From assembly GCA_016707705.1 (NCBI GenBank), contig JADJHD010000014.1, forward strand, positions 62,001 to 126,000: a stretch of 64,000 nt of DNA, read 5' to 3'. The number at the start of each line of letters is the position of its first letter. Positions within the stretch are counted from its first letter, which is position 1. Source of the DNA: Bacteroidales bacterium (GTDB lineage: Bacteria > Bacteroidota > Bacteroidia > Bacteroidales > UBA4417). The notes beneath the pieces are model-generated. The model saw only the letters and a program-made list of their open reading frames with translations. It had not been told where the DNA came from and made no database searches. Of this stretch, positions 1 to 10,029 are shown in pieces. Position numbers and translations under genes: made by a program.

Positions 1-66
1 CTGTTGCATATTGCTTTTCAAAAAACACATAATTAACTTCTGCTGGATACTTAAAAATCAATAGAA
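1..66. other. Left-edge intergenic segment before phoU
   Basis: No coding sequence is visible in these 66 bases. In related genomes a pst transporter gene usually precedes phoU, so this is probably the spacer after pstB, but pstB itself lies outside the window. Confidence 0.4.
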
Positions 67-681
67 ATGACTCACCTGGATACAAACCTTATTCAATTGA
101 AAGAAGACCTTGTTCAAATGTGGACATTGGTCGGCAACCAAATGGAAAAATCGCGTCTTGCCCTTATTAATGCCGATACTGACCTTGCCAGGGAAGTAAG
201 GGCAAAGGAGAAAATGGTGGATGCATTTGAACTGAAAATTGATATGGATTGTGAGAATATAATCATGCTTCAGAATCCGGTCGCAATTGATCTTCGTTTC
301 CTCCTTTCGGTACTGAAAATTAATTACAACCTTGAACGTATTGGCGATTATGCCAATTCTATAGCCAAGAGCGCTGAGAGAAATGAAAAAATGTGGTCAG
401 CAGAAATCATTGAAAGGACTCATATGCCTGAAATGTTTTTCGTAGCCCAAACTATGATTCAGGACTCATTGGCTGCCTTCGAGAAAGGAGACAGGAATCT
501 GATCAAAACACTCTTCAGAAATGACGAAAAACTGGATAAGCTGAATGATGAAGTCATTCCTATCATTAATGAACTGATAAGGGAAAAACCTGAGGATGTA
601 GCTATTCTTCTGGATGCCTTTTCAATAATCCGCCGACTTGAAAGAGCCGGGGATCACATTAAAATATTGCTGAAGAACTGA
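67..681 (+). CDS. phoU: PhoU, phosphate transport/signalling regulator
   Basis: PhoU is a cytoplasmic adaptor that links the PstSCAB phosphate transporter to the PhoR kinase and keeps the Pho regulon off when phosphate is plentiful. The 204-residue all-helical protein shows the two tandem PhoU domains (about residues 15-105 and 115-200), with family-typical stretches such as NLERIGDYANSIAKSAER and, in the second half, RRLERAGDHI. The second domain ends soon after this motif, so the protein is slightly shorter than the usual 215-240 residues. It is followed 88 bases later by a PhoB-like regulator and a kinase on the same strand. The reading frame and the context agree, so the call is firm. Confidence 0.93.
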   Translation: MTHLDTNLIQLKEDLVQMWTLVGNQMEKSRLALINADTDLAREVRAKEKMVDAFELKIDMDCENIIMLQNPVAIDLRFLLSVLKINYNLERIGDYANSIAKSAERNEKMWSAEIIERTHMPEMFFVAQTMIQDSLAAFEKGDRNLIKTLFRNDEKLDKLNDEVIPIINELIREKPEDVAILLDAFSIIRRLERAGDHIKILLKN

Positions 682-769
682 TTTTCTATTTTGATGCTAT
701 CATCGTAAAGCATAGCAAGCTTAAAAAGTAGAACTGTCTTCTGCAGTGAACCAATAAATTCCACTTGAA

Positions 770-1453
770 ATGCAAAATACAAATATAACGATCCTGCTTG
801 TTGACGACGAGACTGATATCCTCGATTTCGTTGGTTACAACCTGAAGAAGGAAGGATATAATGTGATAACGGCTGATAATGGGAAGGATGCTATAGTGAG
901 AGCCGCCAAGCATATCCCTCAGGTAATTCTGCTGGATATCATGATGCCTGAAATGGATGGAATTGAAACATGCAGGGAATTAAAGAGAATACCTGCTCTT
1001 GAAAAGACCCTGATTGTATTCTTCACAGCCCGAAGCGAGGATTTTACACAGATTTTGAGTCTTGATGCCGGAGGTGACGACTTTATTACCAAACCAATTA
1101 AACCGGCAGTCCTTATAAGCAAATTGAATTCCTTGCTTCGCCGGCATGTGCAAAGCTCATCACCAGCTACATTATTTGAAATTGGTGACCTTCAGATTGA
1201 CAGGGAAAAATATATGGTGTTTCGCGATGGTAAGGAAATTCAGCTTGCAAGAAAGGAATTCGAACTTCTATTTCTCCTTGCTTCAAAACCTGATAAGGTA
1301 TATACCCGCGATGAAATACTCTCAAGAGTTTGGGATGACGATGTAATCGTTGGTGAGCGTACTATCGACGTCCATATTCGTAAGGTCAGGGAAAAAACAG
1401 GAAGTGAGCATATCCGCACTATTAAGGGCGTTGGTTATAAATTTGTTCCATGA
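770..1453 (+). CDS. PhoB/OmpR-family response regulator
   Basis: This is a DNA-binding response regulator, probably the phosphate-starvation regulator PhoB because phoU lies directly upstream. The receiver domain (residues 1-120) has the acidic pair D12-D13, the phospho-acceptor D56 in VILLDIMMPEMDG, the switch T86 and the conserved K108. The winged-helix output domain occupies about residues 135-227 and ends in the typical RKVREKTG...IRTIKGVGYKF. The stop codon overlaps the start of the kinase gene in an ATGA junction, so the two are translationally coupled. The direct target promoters cannot be read from the window. Confidence 0.9.
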   Translation: MQNTNITILLVDDETDILDFVGYNLKKEGYNVITADNGKDAIVRAAKHIPQVILLDIMMPEMDGIETCRELKRIPALEKTLIVFFTARSEDFTQILSLDAGGDDFITKPIKPAVLISKLNSLLRRHVQSSSPATLFEIGDLQIDREKYMVFRDGKEIQLARKEFELLFLLASKPDKVYTRDEILSRVWDDDVIVGERTIDVHIRKVREKTGSEHIRTIKGVGYKFVP

Positions 1454-2511
1454 GTCGAACCTCCGATCCCAGAATACTTGCTCTGATAATCTCAACAGCC
1501 CTTTTGCTGTTGTCCAATCTGGTTTATGTCTTTATCGAACTTACCAGCGGTCTTGAATTGCCCTGGGTTTCCCTGCTTGCTGCTGAACTTATTCTTTTCG
1601 TTGCTCAGTATTTCCTGATTCGGTATTTCCTTGAAAAGTTTATTTATGAAAAGATTAAACTGGTTTTCAAATCGATACATAATCTGAAACGGACAAAGGA
1701 TGAAAAAAAAGAGTTAAGATCCAATCTCAGGGGTGATCTTATCACTACAGTTAACGAGCAGGTTCTTAATTGGGCAAAGGATAGGGGTGAAGAAATAGAT
1801 GAACTCAAAAAGCTTGAAACCTACCGGCGCGAATTTCTTGGAAATGTTTCTCATGAATTGAAAACACCATTGTTTAATCTCCAGGGTTTTACACTCACTT
1901 TGCTGGACGGTGGACTGAGTGATCCGGAGATAAACCGTGATTATCTTGAAAAATCCCAGAAGAATATTGAACGAATGATTACCATCGTCGAGGACCTGGA
2001 AGTTATCTCACGGCTTGAATCAGGTGAAGCCCGCCCACAAATAACTCGTTTCGATATCGTCAGCCTTACCCGTGATGTAATGGAGTTTCTGGAGCCTAAA
2101 GCCACTCCGGCAAGAATTCATCTTGTTCTAGGCCATGATTACTATGGTGAACTGTTAGTTCTCGCTGATAAGGAGAAAATAAGGGAAGTCCTGATAAACC
2201 TGATTGATAATTCCATCAAATACGGAAGGGAAAACGGCCGGACTAAGGTGAGCTTTTATGATATGGATGAAAATATACTTGTGGAAGTCTCGGATAATGG
2301 AATTGGAATAGCCGAAGAACATATCCCGAGGCTGTTTGAACGCTTCTACAGGGTTGATAAGCACAGATCCAGATCAAAAGGTGGTTCCGGACTCGGATTG
2401 GCCATTGTCAAGCATATCATTGAAGCCCACAACCAAACGGTAAACGTGCGCTCAGCAACTGGTATCGGCTCCACATTCGCCTTTACTCTTAAAAGTGGCC
2501 GGTCTTCATAA
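1450..2511 (+). CDS. PhoR-like sensor histidine kinase without a periplasmic sensor domain
   Basis: This membrane histidine kinase is the partner of the preceding regulator. Two hydrophobic segments (about residues 10-30 and 38-60) are joined by a loop of only some seven residues, so there is almost no periplasmic domain. The HisKA motif FLGNVSHELKTP places the phospho-acceptor at H135. The ATPase part shows the N box (LINLIDNSIKYG, around N254), the G1 box DNGIG (282-286) and the G2 box GSGLGLAIV (about 312-320). A sensor with no extracellular domain fits the PhoR model, in which phosphate status is read through PstSCAB and PhoU. It overlaps the regulator gene by four bases. Confidence 0.88.
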   Translation: MSRTSDPRILALIISTALLLLSNLVYVFIELTSGLELPWVSLLAAELILFVAQYFLIRYFLEKFIYEKIKLVFKSIHNLKRTKDEKKELRSNLRGDLITTVNEQVLNWAKDRGEEIDELKKLETYRREFLGNVSHELKTPLFNLQGFTLTLLDGGLSDPEINRDYLEKSQKNIERMITIVEDLEVISRLESGEARPQITRFDIVSLTRDVMEFLEPKATPARIHLVLGHDYYGELLVLADKEKIREVLINLIDNSIKYGRENGRTKVSFYDMDENILVEVSDNGIGIAEEHIPRLFERFYRVDKHRSRSKGGSGLGLAIVKHIIEAHNQTVNVRSATGIGSTFAFTLKSGRSS

Positions 2512-2688
2512 GTTGTTGTCCTCTCAGGATTTATGAATTCTGCTTTGGGTCAGTATTCGTCTGCCATTCAGCCTATCCGGTAATTGCAATTGAAAGACCG
2601 GAATTCTTGCTAAAACTTATGCACAATTTCACAGGAAAGCTTACGAATTCGCTAAATTTGGCGGTTAAATGCATATTACCCGCATACA
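2512..2688. other. Intergenic, kinase to BatA-domain gene
   Basis: This is a 177-base spacer with no recognisable gene or strong terminator. It probably carries the promoter of the next gene, but I see no clear TAnnTTTG element. Confidence 0.3.
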
Positions 2689-4758
2689 ATGCTGTTCGTA
2701 AATCCTCTTTTCCTTTTTGGACTCTTCGCAATCTCCCTTCCGGTTATTGTGCACTTGTTCAATTTCAGGAAGTTCAAGAAGGTTTTCTTTACAAATGTCC
2801 GCTTCCTTCAGCAACTTAAACAGGAAACGCAAAAGCAGTCGAGGCTCAGGCATCTGATTATTCTCTTGTTGAGGGTGTTGGCAGTAGCTGCTCTGGTTTT
2901 TGCTTTTGCCCAGCCCTATATCCCCTATAATGAGGGACAAGCCCCAATTGCAGCCAGAAATACCATAAGCATTTTCGTTGATAATTCCTTCAGCATGGAA
3001 GCAATCGGAAGCAATGGCAGCCTGCTGGATGAGGCTATTCATAAGGCACGCGAAATAGCTGCCGCCTATAAACCCTCCGACCAGTTTCAACTGCTTACAA
3101 ATAATTTCGAGGGTAAACATCAGCGACTGCTTACACGCGATGAATTCCTGACTTCCCTCGAAGAAATAAAGCCCGGTCCCTATAGCCGGACTTTGCCTGA
3201 AATTGTATCCCGACAGTCAGATCTTCTGTCTCAGGGCTCAGGTTCTAGAAAGTCAGTATTTATCCTATCCGATTTTCAGAAAAACGAGTATCAGCAGCTG
3301 CTTCATCCTGCCGATTCTACCATGCAGTTCTACTATGTTCCGCTCAAAGCCAATGCTGTTAGCAATGTGTACATTGATACCTGCTGGTTCGACTTGCCAC
3401 TGCAACAACCCGGACAATCAGCCACCCTGAATGTAAGACTATGGAACAAGTCATCAACTGACCTTGAGAAAATCCCTGTAAAACTTGAAATCGGTGGAAT
3501 GCAGAGGGCAATTGCCAGTGCCGATCTGAAGGCAGGTGCTTCAAGTACCATCAGAATGTCCTTCAATAACAAGAAACCGGGCATTCAGCAAGGTTTTGTG
3601 GAGGTTACCGATTATCCGGTTACCTATGATGATCGCTTCTATTTTTCCTATGAGGTTACTTCTACCCTTGAACTGCTTGCCATCAACGGACAGGGACCTA
3701 ATAAATTTCTGAATGCACTTTTTAATCAGGATTCATCAGTCAGGCTTTCCAATCTTTCAGAGAAGGCATTGGATTATAGCCGCCTGAGCCAATATAACCT
3801 GATAATCCTGAACGAATTGCAGTCCATTTCTTCCGGACTGGCTAATGAACTAAAGAAATATGTTGAAGCAGGAGGATCCCTGTTGTTCATCCCATCCTCC
3901 AACCCTGATCTGGTATCCTGCAACAGCTTCCTTGCATCAGTATCGAGCCCCTTGTACCAATCCCTGGATACCTCCAATTCCAAAGTGGTTAAACTCAATC
4001 TGCAGCATCCTGTTTTCAGGGATGTATTTGAAAAACAACCTGGCTCAGCTGATGGACTGCCTGAGAATACTGAACTTCCACTGATATTCCGCTCATTCCC
4101 CATGAAATCTCAGGGGCCGACTCAAACTCAGTCGCTGCTGAAACTGCTTAATGGGAATGATATGCTCTCGGTGACACAATATATGTCAGGACAAGTCTTC
4201 CAGTTGTCAGTACCCATTGATCCAACATTTACAAACCTGCCCAGGCAGGCGATTTTTGTGCCGGCTTTCTATAACATAGCCCTGGTTAGTCGTCCACCGG
4301 CGAAATTATACTATACTGCCGGACAAAATGAAGCAATCAGGGTCAATCATGCCATGCCGGCCGGTGATCAGGTGTTCAGAATTCGTTCGACAAATGGTGA
4401 TCTTGAGGTTATACCGGAGTTGCAGCGTTTAGGCGCAGCTACCAATGTATTTACCAATGGGCAAATTGTGAAGGCAGGTAATTATCAGTTGTTTTCAACT
4501 ACAGATACAATAAGCGGAATCTCATTCAATTACAATAGATTGGAAAGTGATCCGGAATGTCTTGATAATGATAAGCTTGAAGCTCTTGCTCAGGAATCGG
4601 GAATAGGTAATTTCAGCCTTCTGAAAACAGATCACAAGCCTGTGAACGAAGTTCTTGAAGAATTGAATTTTGGTATTCGACTGTGGAAGTACTTCGTGGT
4701 TTTTGCACTGCTGTGCCTGCTTGCAGAGAGCATCCTGCTTCGATTGTGGAAGTATTAA
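2689..4758 (+). CDS. BatA-domain / von Willebrand A-like membrane protein
   Basis: This 689-residue protein begins with the BatA N-terminal domain typical of Bacteroidota (LFLFGLFAISLPVIVHLFNF), with a first membrane helix at about 6-26 and a second at about 55-75. A vWA-like region follows, with the metal-site motif DNSFSM at residues 98-103 (the DxSxS pattern). The long central part (about 200-640) is predicted extracytoplasmic, and a last membrane helix lies at about 667-687. Proteins of this kind accompany or resemble the Bat aerotolerance and MoxR-linked systems, but no MoxR or other bat gene is adjacent here. The biological role is therefore unknown beyond membrane-anchored vWA scaffolding. 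Confidence 0.75.
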   Translation: MLFVNPLFLFGLFAISLPVIVHLFNFRKFKKVFFTNVRFLQQLKQETQKQSRLRHLIILLLRVLAVAALVFAFAQPYIPYNEGQAPIAARNTISIFVDNSFSMEAIGSNGSLLDEAIHKAREIAAAYKPSDQFQLLTNNFEGKHQRLLTRDEFLTSLEEIKPGPYSRTLPEIVSRQSDLLSQGSGSRKSVFILSDFQKNEYQQLLHPADSTMQFYYVPLKANAVSNVYIDTCWFDLPLQQPGQSATLNVRLWNKSSTDLEKIPVKLEIGGMQRAIASADLKAGASSTIRMSFNNKKPGIQQGFVEVTDYPVTYDDRFYFSYEVTSTLELLAINGQGPNKFLNALFNQDSSVRLSNLSEKALDYSRLSQYNLIILNELQSISSGLANELKKYVEAGGSLLFIPSSNPDLVSCNSFLASVSSPLYQSLDTSNSKVVKLNLQHPVFRDVFEKQPGSADGLPENTELPLIFRSFPMKSQGPTQTQSLLKLLNGNDMLSVTQYMSGQVFQLSVPIDPTFTNLPRQAIFVPAFYNIALVSRPPAKLYYTAGQNEAIRVNHAMPAGDQVFRIRSTNGDLEVIPELQRLGAATNVFTNGQIVKAGNYQLFSTTDTISGISFNYNRLESDPECLDNDKLEALAQESGIGNFSLLKTDHKPVNEVLEELNFGIRLWKYFVVFALLCLLAESILLRLWKY

Positions 4759-4898
4759 CACTGACAGGCCTTGCAGGTTCAGCAATGAATTGGCATGAAA
4801 TCCGGAAGCAATCTGAATGGGGCCTGTCTTTCCATCACCATTAAAAAAATGAACTGATCATAATAGCTTTAAATAATTACCAATAGTTTTTCCTTGTT

Positions 4899-7682
4899 AT
4901 GGAAGAGAATGAAGTGCATGATGATGGATTTGAGGAGGTAGACCCCGAATTAAACGGGGATAATGGTGAAGCTGTTGAACTTCCGGAACCTGAAATTGAA
5001 GAAGTAGGGGAGTTGCATCGTACCACCCAGCTGCCCGGCATGTACCAGAGCTGGTTTCTGGATTATGCTTCCTATGTTATTCTGGAAAGAGCTGTCCCTG
5101 AAGTCCTCGACGGTCTGAAACCTGTTCAGAGGCGTATCCTGCATTCAATGTATGAACTTGAAGACGGTCGCTACAATAAAGTGGCAAATGTAATCGGTCA
5201 TACAATGAAATACCATCCCCATGGTGATGCCTCCATTGGAGATGCCATGGTTCAGCTTGGACAAAAAGACCTTCTTATTGATACCCAGGGAAACTGGGGA
5301 AATATTCTTACTGGCGACAGCGCTGCAGCTCCCAGGTATATTGAAGCCAGACTCTCAAAATTTGGCCTCGATGTGGCATTTAATCCAAAAGTCACCAAAT
5401 GGAAGGCGTCATACGACGGAAGAAATAAGGAACCTGTCACTCTTCCTGTAAAGTTTCCTTTGCTTCTGGCTCAGGGCGTTGAAGGTATTGCCGTTGGACT
5501 TGCTTCAAAGATTCTGCCCCATAACTTTATTGAACTTATCGATGCCTCCATTTCAGTGCTGAAAGGGGAGGACTTTACCATTTTGCCTGATTTCCCAACA
5601 GGTGGACTGGCTGATTTCTCGAAATACAACGATGGACTCAGGGGTGGACGTGTGAGAATCCGCGCCAGGATAAGTCAGCTCGATAAGAAGACCCTTGTTA
5701 TTAATGAACTTCCGTTTGGGACTACCACCGGTGACCTTATTGACAGTATTATCGCTGTAAATGAAAAAGGAAAAATCAAGATCCGGAAAATTGATGATAA
5801 TACCGCCGGAACCGTCGAAATTCTGATTCATCTGCAGCCGGGAGTTTCCCCTGATCAGACCATAGATGCACTCTACGCTTTTACCTATTGCGAAAGGTCC
5901 GAATCACCCAATGCATGCGTTATTATGGATGGCAAGCCGGTATTTATTGGCGTGTCTGAAATACTTAGAATATCAACATGGCAAACGGTTCAGTTGCTCA
6001 AAGATGAACTGGAATTTCAGTTGAGTGAGCTTGAGGAAAAGGTATTCTTTGGCTCATTACTGAAGATATTCATCCAGGAGGGCATGTATAAGCACCCTGA
6101 ATATGAGAACGCCAACTCCTTCGAGACAGTCTGCAAGGTTCTGAATAAACTATTCAAGCCTTACTTCCCGCAATTTTACCGTACCATTGAAAACGAGGAT
6201 TACAAGAAACTCATTGATAAGCCAATGAGTAATATTACCCGTTTCGACGTCAAGAAAGCTGAAGAGCAACTTCTGCACCTGCTGGATGAGATCCGGAAAA
6301 TAAAGTTCCATCTTGCTCATCTCGTGGAGTATTCCATTGCTTTCTATGAAGAAATCAAGAGAAAGTATTCAGCCGGAAAAGAACGTAAAACAGAAATCAG
6401 GAGTTTTGAGTCAATCGAGGCTGCCGCTGTTGCTGCTGCTACCCAAAAGCTCTATGTTAACAGGGAAGAGGGCTTTGCCGGCTATAGCCTCAAAAAGGAT
6501 GAGTTTGTCAGGGAATGCTCTGATATTGATGATATAATTGTCTTCAGGGAAGATGGCACCTTCATCGTAACCCGCGTTGCTGAAAAGGTTTTTGTTGGAA
6601 AGAATGTCCTTCACATCGATGTTTTCAAGAAAAACGATGATCGGACCATTTACAATGCAGTCTATCAGGATGGACGAATGGGTGCCGTGTATATCAAGCG
6701 CTTTGCCGTAACCGGAATAGTGAGGGATAAGGAATACCCCATAACCAAAGGTACTGCTGGTTCGAAGATTCTTTATTTCACCGCCAATGAAAACGGTGAG
6801 GCTGAAGTCATTCGCGTAATGCTGAAGCCTAAACCAAGGCTCAAAAAGCTAACCTTCGACTTTGATTTCGCCGAACTTGCTATCAAGGGCAGAAGTTCTC
6901 AGGGTAATATACTCAGCAAGAATCCGGTAAAGAAGATTCTGCAGTCTGAGAAAGGCTATTCAACACTCGGCGCCCGTGATATCTGGTATGACGATACCGT
7001 GATGAGAATCAATACTGACCAGAGAGGGATGCACCTTGGAGCATTCAAGCAGGATGACAGGATTTTGACAGTCATGAAATCAGGACAATATCGACTGATG
7101 TCATTTGATCTTTCCAATCATTTTGAGGAAGATATGGTGCTGATTCAAAAATTCATCCCTTCAAAGCCAATCACGGTTGTATATCATAATCCCGTTAAGG
7201 AGGCATGGTTCATCAAACGTTTCCTCATTGAAGTGACAGATAAGAAGACCTCTTTCCTTCCGGATGATGAAGGGATCAGGATGGTTTCCTTTTCACCGGA
7301 TTTCAGGCCTGTTCTGAAAGTAGAATTTAACAATGAGGGCTTGAAGAAACCTGTTGAAACCCCGGCAGTTCTCGAAATGGAATCCTTCGTTGAACTCATG
7401 GGAATCAAGGCCAAGGGTAAAAAGCTTGGTAATGCCCCGGTGCTTTCAGTTGAATGGCTGGATCCTTTGCCTTATGAGATAATTGAGGAAGAGATAATCG
7501 AAGAGGATGCTATTGAAGGAGAAGTTGAAGAGCTTGACGAAGAGGTTGAGGCAGAAGTTGAGGCAGAAGATGTTCCTTCAGATGCAAAACCTCCCATTAT
7601 TGATGAATCCGAGATAAAACCACCTCCCGATTTTCCCGACGACGATGATGATGGAACACCTGTGCAGATGACATTGTTCTAA
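4899..7682 (+). CDS. parC: DNA topoisomerase IV subunit A
   Basis: ParC is the DNA-cleaving subunit of topoisomerase IV, which decatenates replicated chromosomes. The catalytic tyrosine is Y147 in SAAAPRYIEARLSKFG, and the Bacteroidota ParC signature QGNWGNILTGDS lies just before it. The cleavage core spans about residues 40-500 and a GyrA-like beta-pinwheel covers about 540-850. Two acidic low-complexity tails flank the fold: the first 35 residues, and about 70 residues at the C-terminus rich in E, D and V. The ATPase partner parE is not adjacent. ParC rather than GyrA is chosen from the QGNWGN and RYIEARL context and the divergent pinwheel. Confidence 0.88.
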   Translation: MEENEVHDDGFEEVDPELNGDNGEAVELPEPEIEEVGELHRTTQLPGMYQSWFLDYASYVILERAVPEVLDGLKPVQRRILHSMYELEDGRYNKVANVIGHTMKYHPHGDASIGDAMVQLGQKDLLIDTQGNWGNILTGDSAAAPRYIEARLSKFGLDVAFNPKVTKWKASYDGRNKEPVTLPVKFPLLLAQGVEGIAVGLASKILPHNFIELIDASISVLKGEDFTILPDFPTGGLADFSKYNDGLRGGRVRIRARISQLDKKTLVINELPFGTTTGDLIDSIIAVNEKGKIKIRKIDDNTAGTVEILIHLQPGVSPDQTIDALYAFTYCERSESPNACVIMDGKPVFIGVSEILRISTWQTVQLLKDELEFQLSELEEKVFFGSLLKIFIQEGMYKHPEYENANSFETVCKVLNKLFKPYFPQFYRTIENEDYKKLIDKPMSNITRFDVKKAEEQLLHLLDEIRKIKFHLAHLVEYSIAFYEEIKRKYSAGKERKTEIRSFESIEAAAVAAATQKLYVNREEGFAGYSLKKDEFVRECSDIDDIIVFREDGTFIVTRVAEKVFVGKNVLHIDVFKKNDDRTIYNAVYQDGRMGAVYIKRFAVTGIVRDKEYPITKGTAGSKILYFTANENGEAEVIRVMLKPKPRLKKLTFDFDFAELAIKGRSSQGNILSKNPVKKILQSEKGYSTLGARDIWYDDTVMRINTDQRGMHLGAFKQDDRILTVMKSGQYRLMSFDLSNHFEEDMVLIQKFIPSKPITVVYHNPVKEAWFIKRFLIEVTDKKTSFLPDDEGIRMVSFSPDFRPVLKVEFNNEGLKKPVETPAVLEMESFVELMGIKAKGKKLGNAPVLSVEWLDPLPYEIIEEEIIEEDAIEGEVEELDEEVEAEVEAEDVPSDAKPPIIDESEIKPPPDFPDDDDDGTPVQMTLF

Positions 7683-7705
7683 GATAACTCGTAAACAATG
7701 AAGGA

Positions 7706-7725
7706 CCCCGCAGCAAGCTGCGGGG
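7706..7725 (+). terminator. GC-rich hairpin after parC
   Basis: A perfect palindrome, CCCCGCAG-CAAG-CTGCGGGG, begins 24 bases after the parC stop. There is no T-tract behind it, so it may be an mRNA 3-prime stabiliser or a weak terminator rather than a classical intrinsic terminator. Confidence 0.5.
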
Positions 7726-7805
7726 AATTGAACCCATAAAGAGATTAAAACTTGTAAACTAATAAGCATTTTAAAACTTCACATTAACTGTAAACAGAAT
7801 ATTCT

Positions 7806-9017
7806 ATGCTGGATCATAAAACATTGCCCTTATCACCCGATGTCCACTGGGTTGGAGTGCTTGATCGTGAACTGGTCACTTTCGATATAGTAATGCATAC
7901 TCCCTATGGAACAACTTATAATTCCTATTTTATTAATGCCGACAAGAAAGCTGTTGTCGAAACGGTGAAGGATAAGTATTTCGATACCTTTCTTGCCAAA
8001 CTGAAAAGGTTCTGCGATCCTTCTGAACTTGAGTACATTATTGTTGATCATACTGAACCCGATCATTCAGGCGGACTCAAAAAGCTTCTGGCTGTAGCTC
8101 CAAATGCCAAGGTTGTCGGAAGTGGAAATGCTATCCGTTATCTCGTTAATATGCTGGGACATGAATTCCCGCATATTCAGGTTAAGGATGGAGATATTGT
8201 GGACCTCGGAAACAAGAAAATCAGGATTATCGGGGCTCCAAACCTCCATTGGCCGGATTCTATCTATTCATACCTTGAGGAAGATAAACTGCTGTTTACC
8301 TGTGATTCTTTTGGATCGCACTATTGCGACAGCAGAATGTACGACGATCAGGTTGGATATTGGGATGATGCCTTCAAGTACTATTTTGATGTGATTCTTA
8401 AGCCATTCAGCAAATTCATGCTGAAGGCCATTGCCAAGATAAGGCTGTTGGAAATAAACGCTGTTCTTCCCGGACATGGTCCCTTACTGCGCACTCACTG
8501 GCAAAAGTATGTTGACCGTACCGAGCAAATGGCACTCGAGGCTATAAAATTGGGAGAAAAACCAATGGTTTTCATTCCGTTTGTAAGTGCCTATCACAAT
8601 ACCCGTGATATGGCTCTTATGATAGCTGAAGGTGTCAGACAGTATGAGAATGTGCATATTGAGATTCATGATCTGGAGAAGATGTCATATGAGCAGATTG
8701 AGTATTACATGATGAATTGCACCGGGGTAATAGTTGGTTCTCCTACCATCAATCAGAATATTCTGTTGCCTGTTTATCAGCTATTTGCAGCCATTAATCC
8801 TCTTCGTGACAAGGGTAAGCTTGCCGGGTCCTTCGGTTCTTTCGGTTGGAGTGGCGAAGCTTCAAAAATGATTGAGACCAACCTTGTAAACCTGAAGCTG
8901 AAGTTCTTTGGTGAAGGTGTTTTCGTGAAATTTACACCTCATAGCCAGGGAAATCAGGATTGTATCAATTACGGTGCTGCATTTACAAAACAAATGCTGA
9001 CTGACTTGGGGATTTGA
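7806..9017 (+). CDS. Flavodiiron protein (FprA family)
   Basis: Flavodiiron proteins reduce O2 to water or NO to N2O in the cytoplasm and protect anaerobes and microaerophiles. The N-terminal metallo-beta-lactamase-like domain carries the diiron ligands in DHTEPDHSGG (H82, E84, D86, H87), with further ligands at H148 (GAPNLHWPDS), D167 (FTCDSFG) and H224 (LPGHGP). The flavodoxin domain starts near residue 255 (VFIPFVSAYHNTRDMA) and includes VGSPTINQNIL for FMN binding. At 403 residues it has the minimal class A architecture with no fused rubredoxin or reductase domain. It stands alone between parC and a lipoprotein gene. Confidence 0.92.
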   Translation: MLDHKTLPLSPDVHWVGVLDRELVTFDIVMHTPYGTTYNSYFINADKKAVVETVKDKYFDTFLAKLKRFCDPSELEYIIVDHTEPDHSGGLKKLLAVAPNAKVVGSGNAIRYLVNMLGHEFPHIQVKDGDIVDLGNKKIRIIGAPNLHWPDSIYSYLEEDKLLFTCDSFGSHYCDSRMYDDQVGYWDDAFKYYFDVILKPFSKFMLKAIAKIRLLEINAVLPGHGPLLRTHWQKYVDRTEQMALEAIKLGEKPMVFIPFVSAYHNTRDMALMIAEGVRQYENVHIEIHDLEKMSYEQIEYYMMNCTGVIVGSPTINQNILLPVYQLFAAINPLRDKGKLAGSFGSFGWSGEASKMIETNLVNLKLKFFGEGVFVKFTPHSQGNQDCINYGAAFTKQMLTDLGI

Positions 9018-9070
9018 TTTGAATCCTGAGTCGTTTTTGCAGTTTACTTCTTTAATACTTAGTCAACTTT

Positions 9071-9898
9071 ATGTCGAACAGGGTTTTATTCAGGCTTGCT
9101 TTTCTGCTCATGCTGGCATCCTGCCTTTCATGCAGCACGGAGCGTAAGCTTGCCAAGAAATTCCTGAATGAGCATAAAGGGGAATCCCTGATGCTTTCAC
9201 CTGTTGATTTCATTTATAAGGAGAATCCTGCTGCATATATTGATACCAGAAAGTATACAACACCAGAGCAACAGGATTCTGTAGCTTTCTATTCCAGTAA
9301 ATTCGTACAGCATGTGTCTGATTCCATTTTTCTTACTCTGTTCATGAATTCATTGATAGAAACACTGGAATCCTATTCCTTTAACGTATTCATGGATCAG
9401 GAAGCCAATCTGTTTCTTGCCTCCCCTAAACCCGGATGGATACTGCAGATGGCTCAAATGTCACTGGTTGAAGACTATTCCATTTCCTCCGTTTCGGGTT
9501 ATGATTATGAAGGTGAAGAATTCATTCATCAATTCCGGGTAAATGAAGTTTCACTTGATACCTGGCTGGAAGTCAATCGTGTAAATACAGTTCAGTCGAA
9601 GCAATTGCTTTTTCTTAGCGGATACATCAGGGATGATACCAGCAGACGAATTTCACTCGACTACGACTTCGGTCAGTTCTATTATACAAATGATAATGAT
9701 TCCATCGACCTCGATAATATCTATGAAATGGCTGACGCCTCAGGTCGCAAGCATGCAGAATTATTGTTCGATTATTTTATGAACGACTATATACAGCGTA
9801 ACATGCAGGGAGTTTTACCAAAAATGAGTTTTCATTATAACAGCATCTGGAACCGATTGGAAAACCATCCATGGGAATACTTCGAGTTGATTAAATAA
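9071..9898 (+). CDS. Predicted lipoprotein of unknown function
   Basis: I do not recognise this 275-residue protein. The N-terminus is a lipoprotein signal peptide: a hydrophobic stretch runs to LASC (C18), and a second possible lipidation site is C21 (CLSC). The mature part is acidic and rich in aromatic residues, without a motif I can name and without further membrane segments. It starts 53 bases after the flavodiiron gene, but a functional link cannot be claimed. Confidence 0.6.
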   Translation: MSNRVLFRLAFLLMLASCLSCSTERKLAKKFLNEHKGESLMLSPVDFIYKENPAAYIDTRKYTTPEQQDSVAFYSSKFVQHVSDSIFLTLFMNSLIETLESYSFNVFMDQEANLFLASPKPGWILQMAQMSLVEDYSISSVSGYDYEGEEFIHQFRVNEVSLDTWLEVNRVNTVQSKQLLFLSGYIRDDTSRRISLDYDFGQFYYTNDNDSIDLDNIYEMADASGRKHAELLFDYFMNDYIQRNMQGVLPKMSFHYNSIWNRLENHPWEYFELIK

Positions 9899-10029
9899 GA
9901 CTGTTTACAGAGTGAAATACTTTTTTTTTGACAGCTCTGCTTGTATGACTTGGATTGCAGTGAACAACTTGTTTGAGGATTTACTCAGATTTAGATTTTA
10001 CATTGTTTTATCACTAAGTTGGATTTAAG

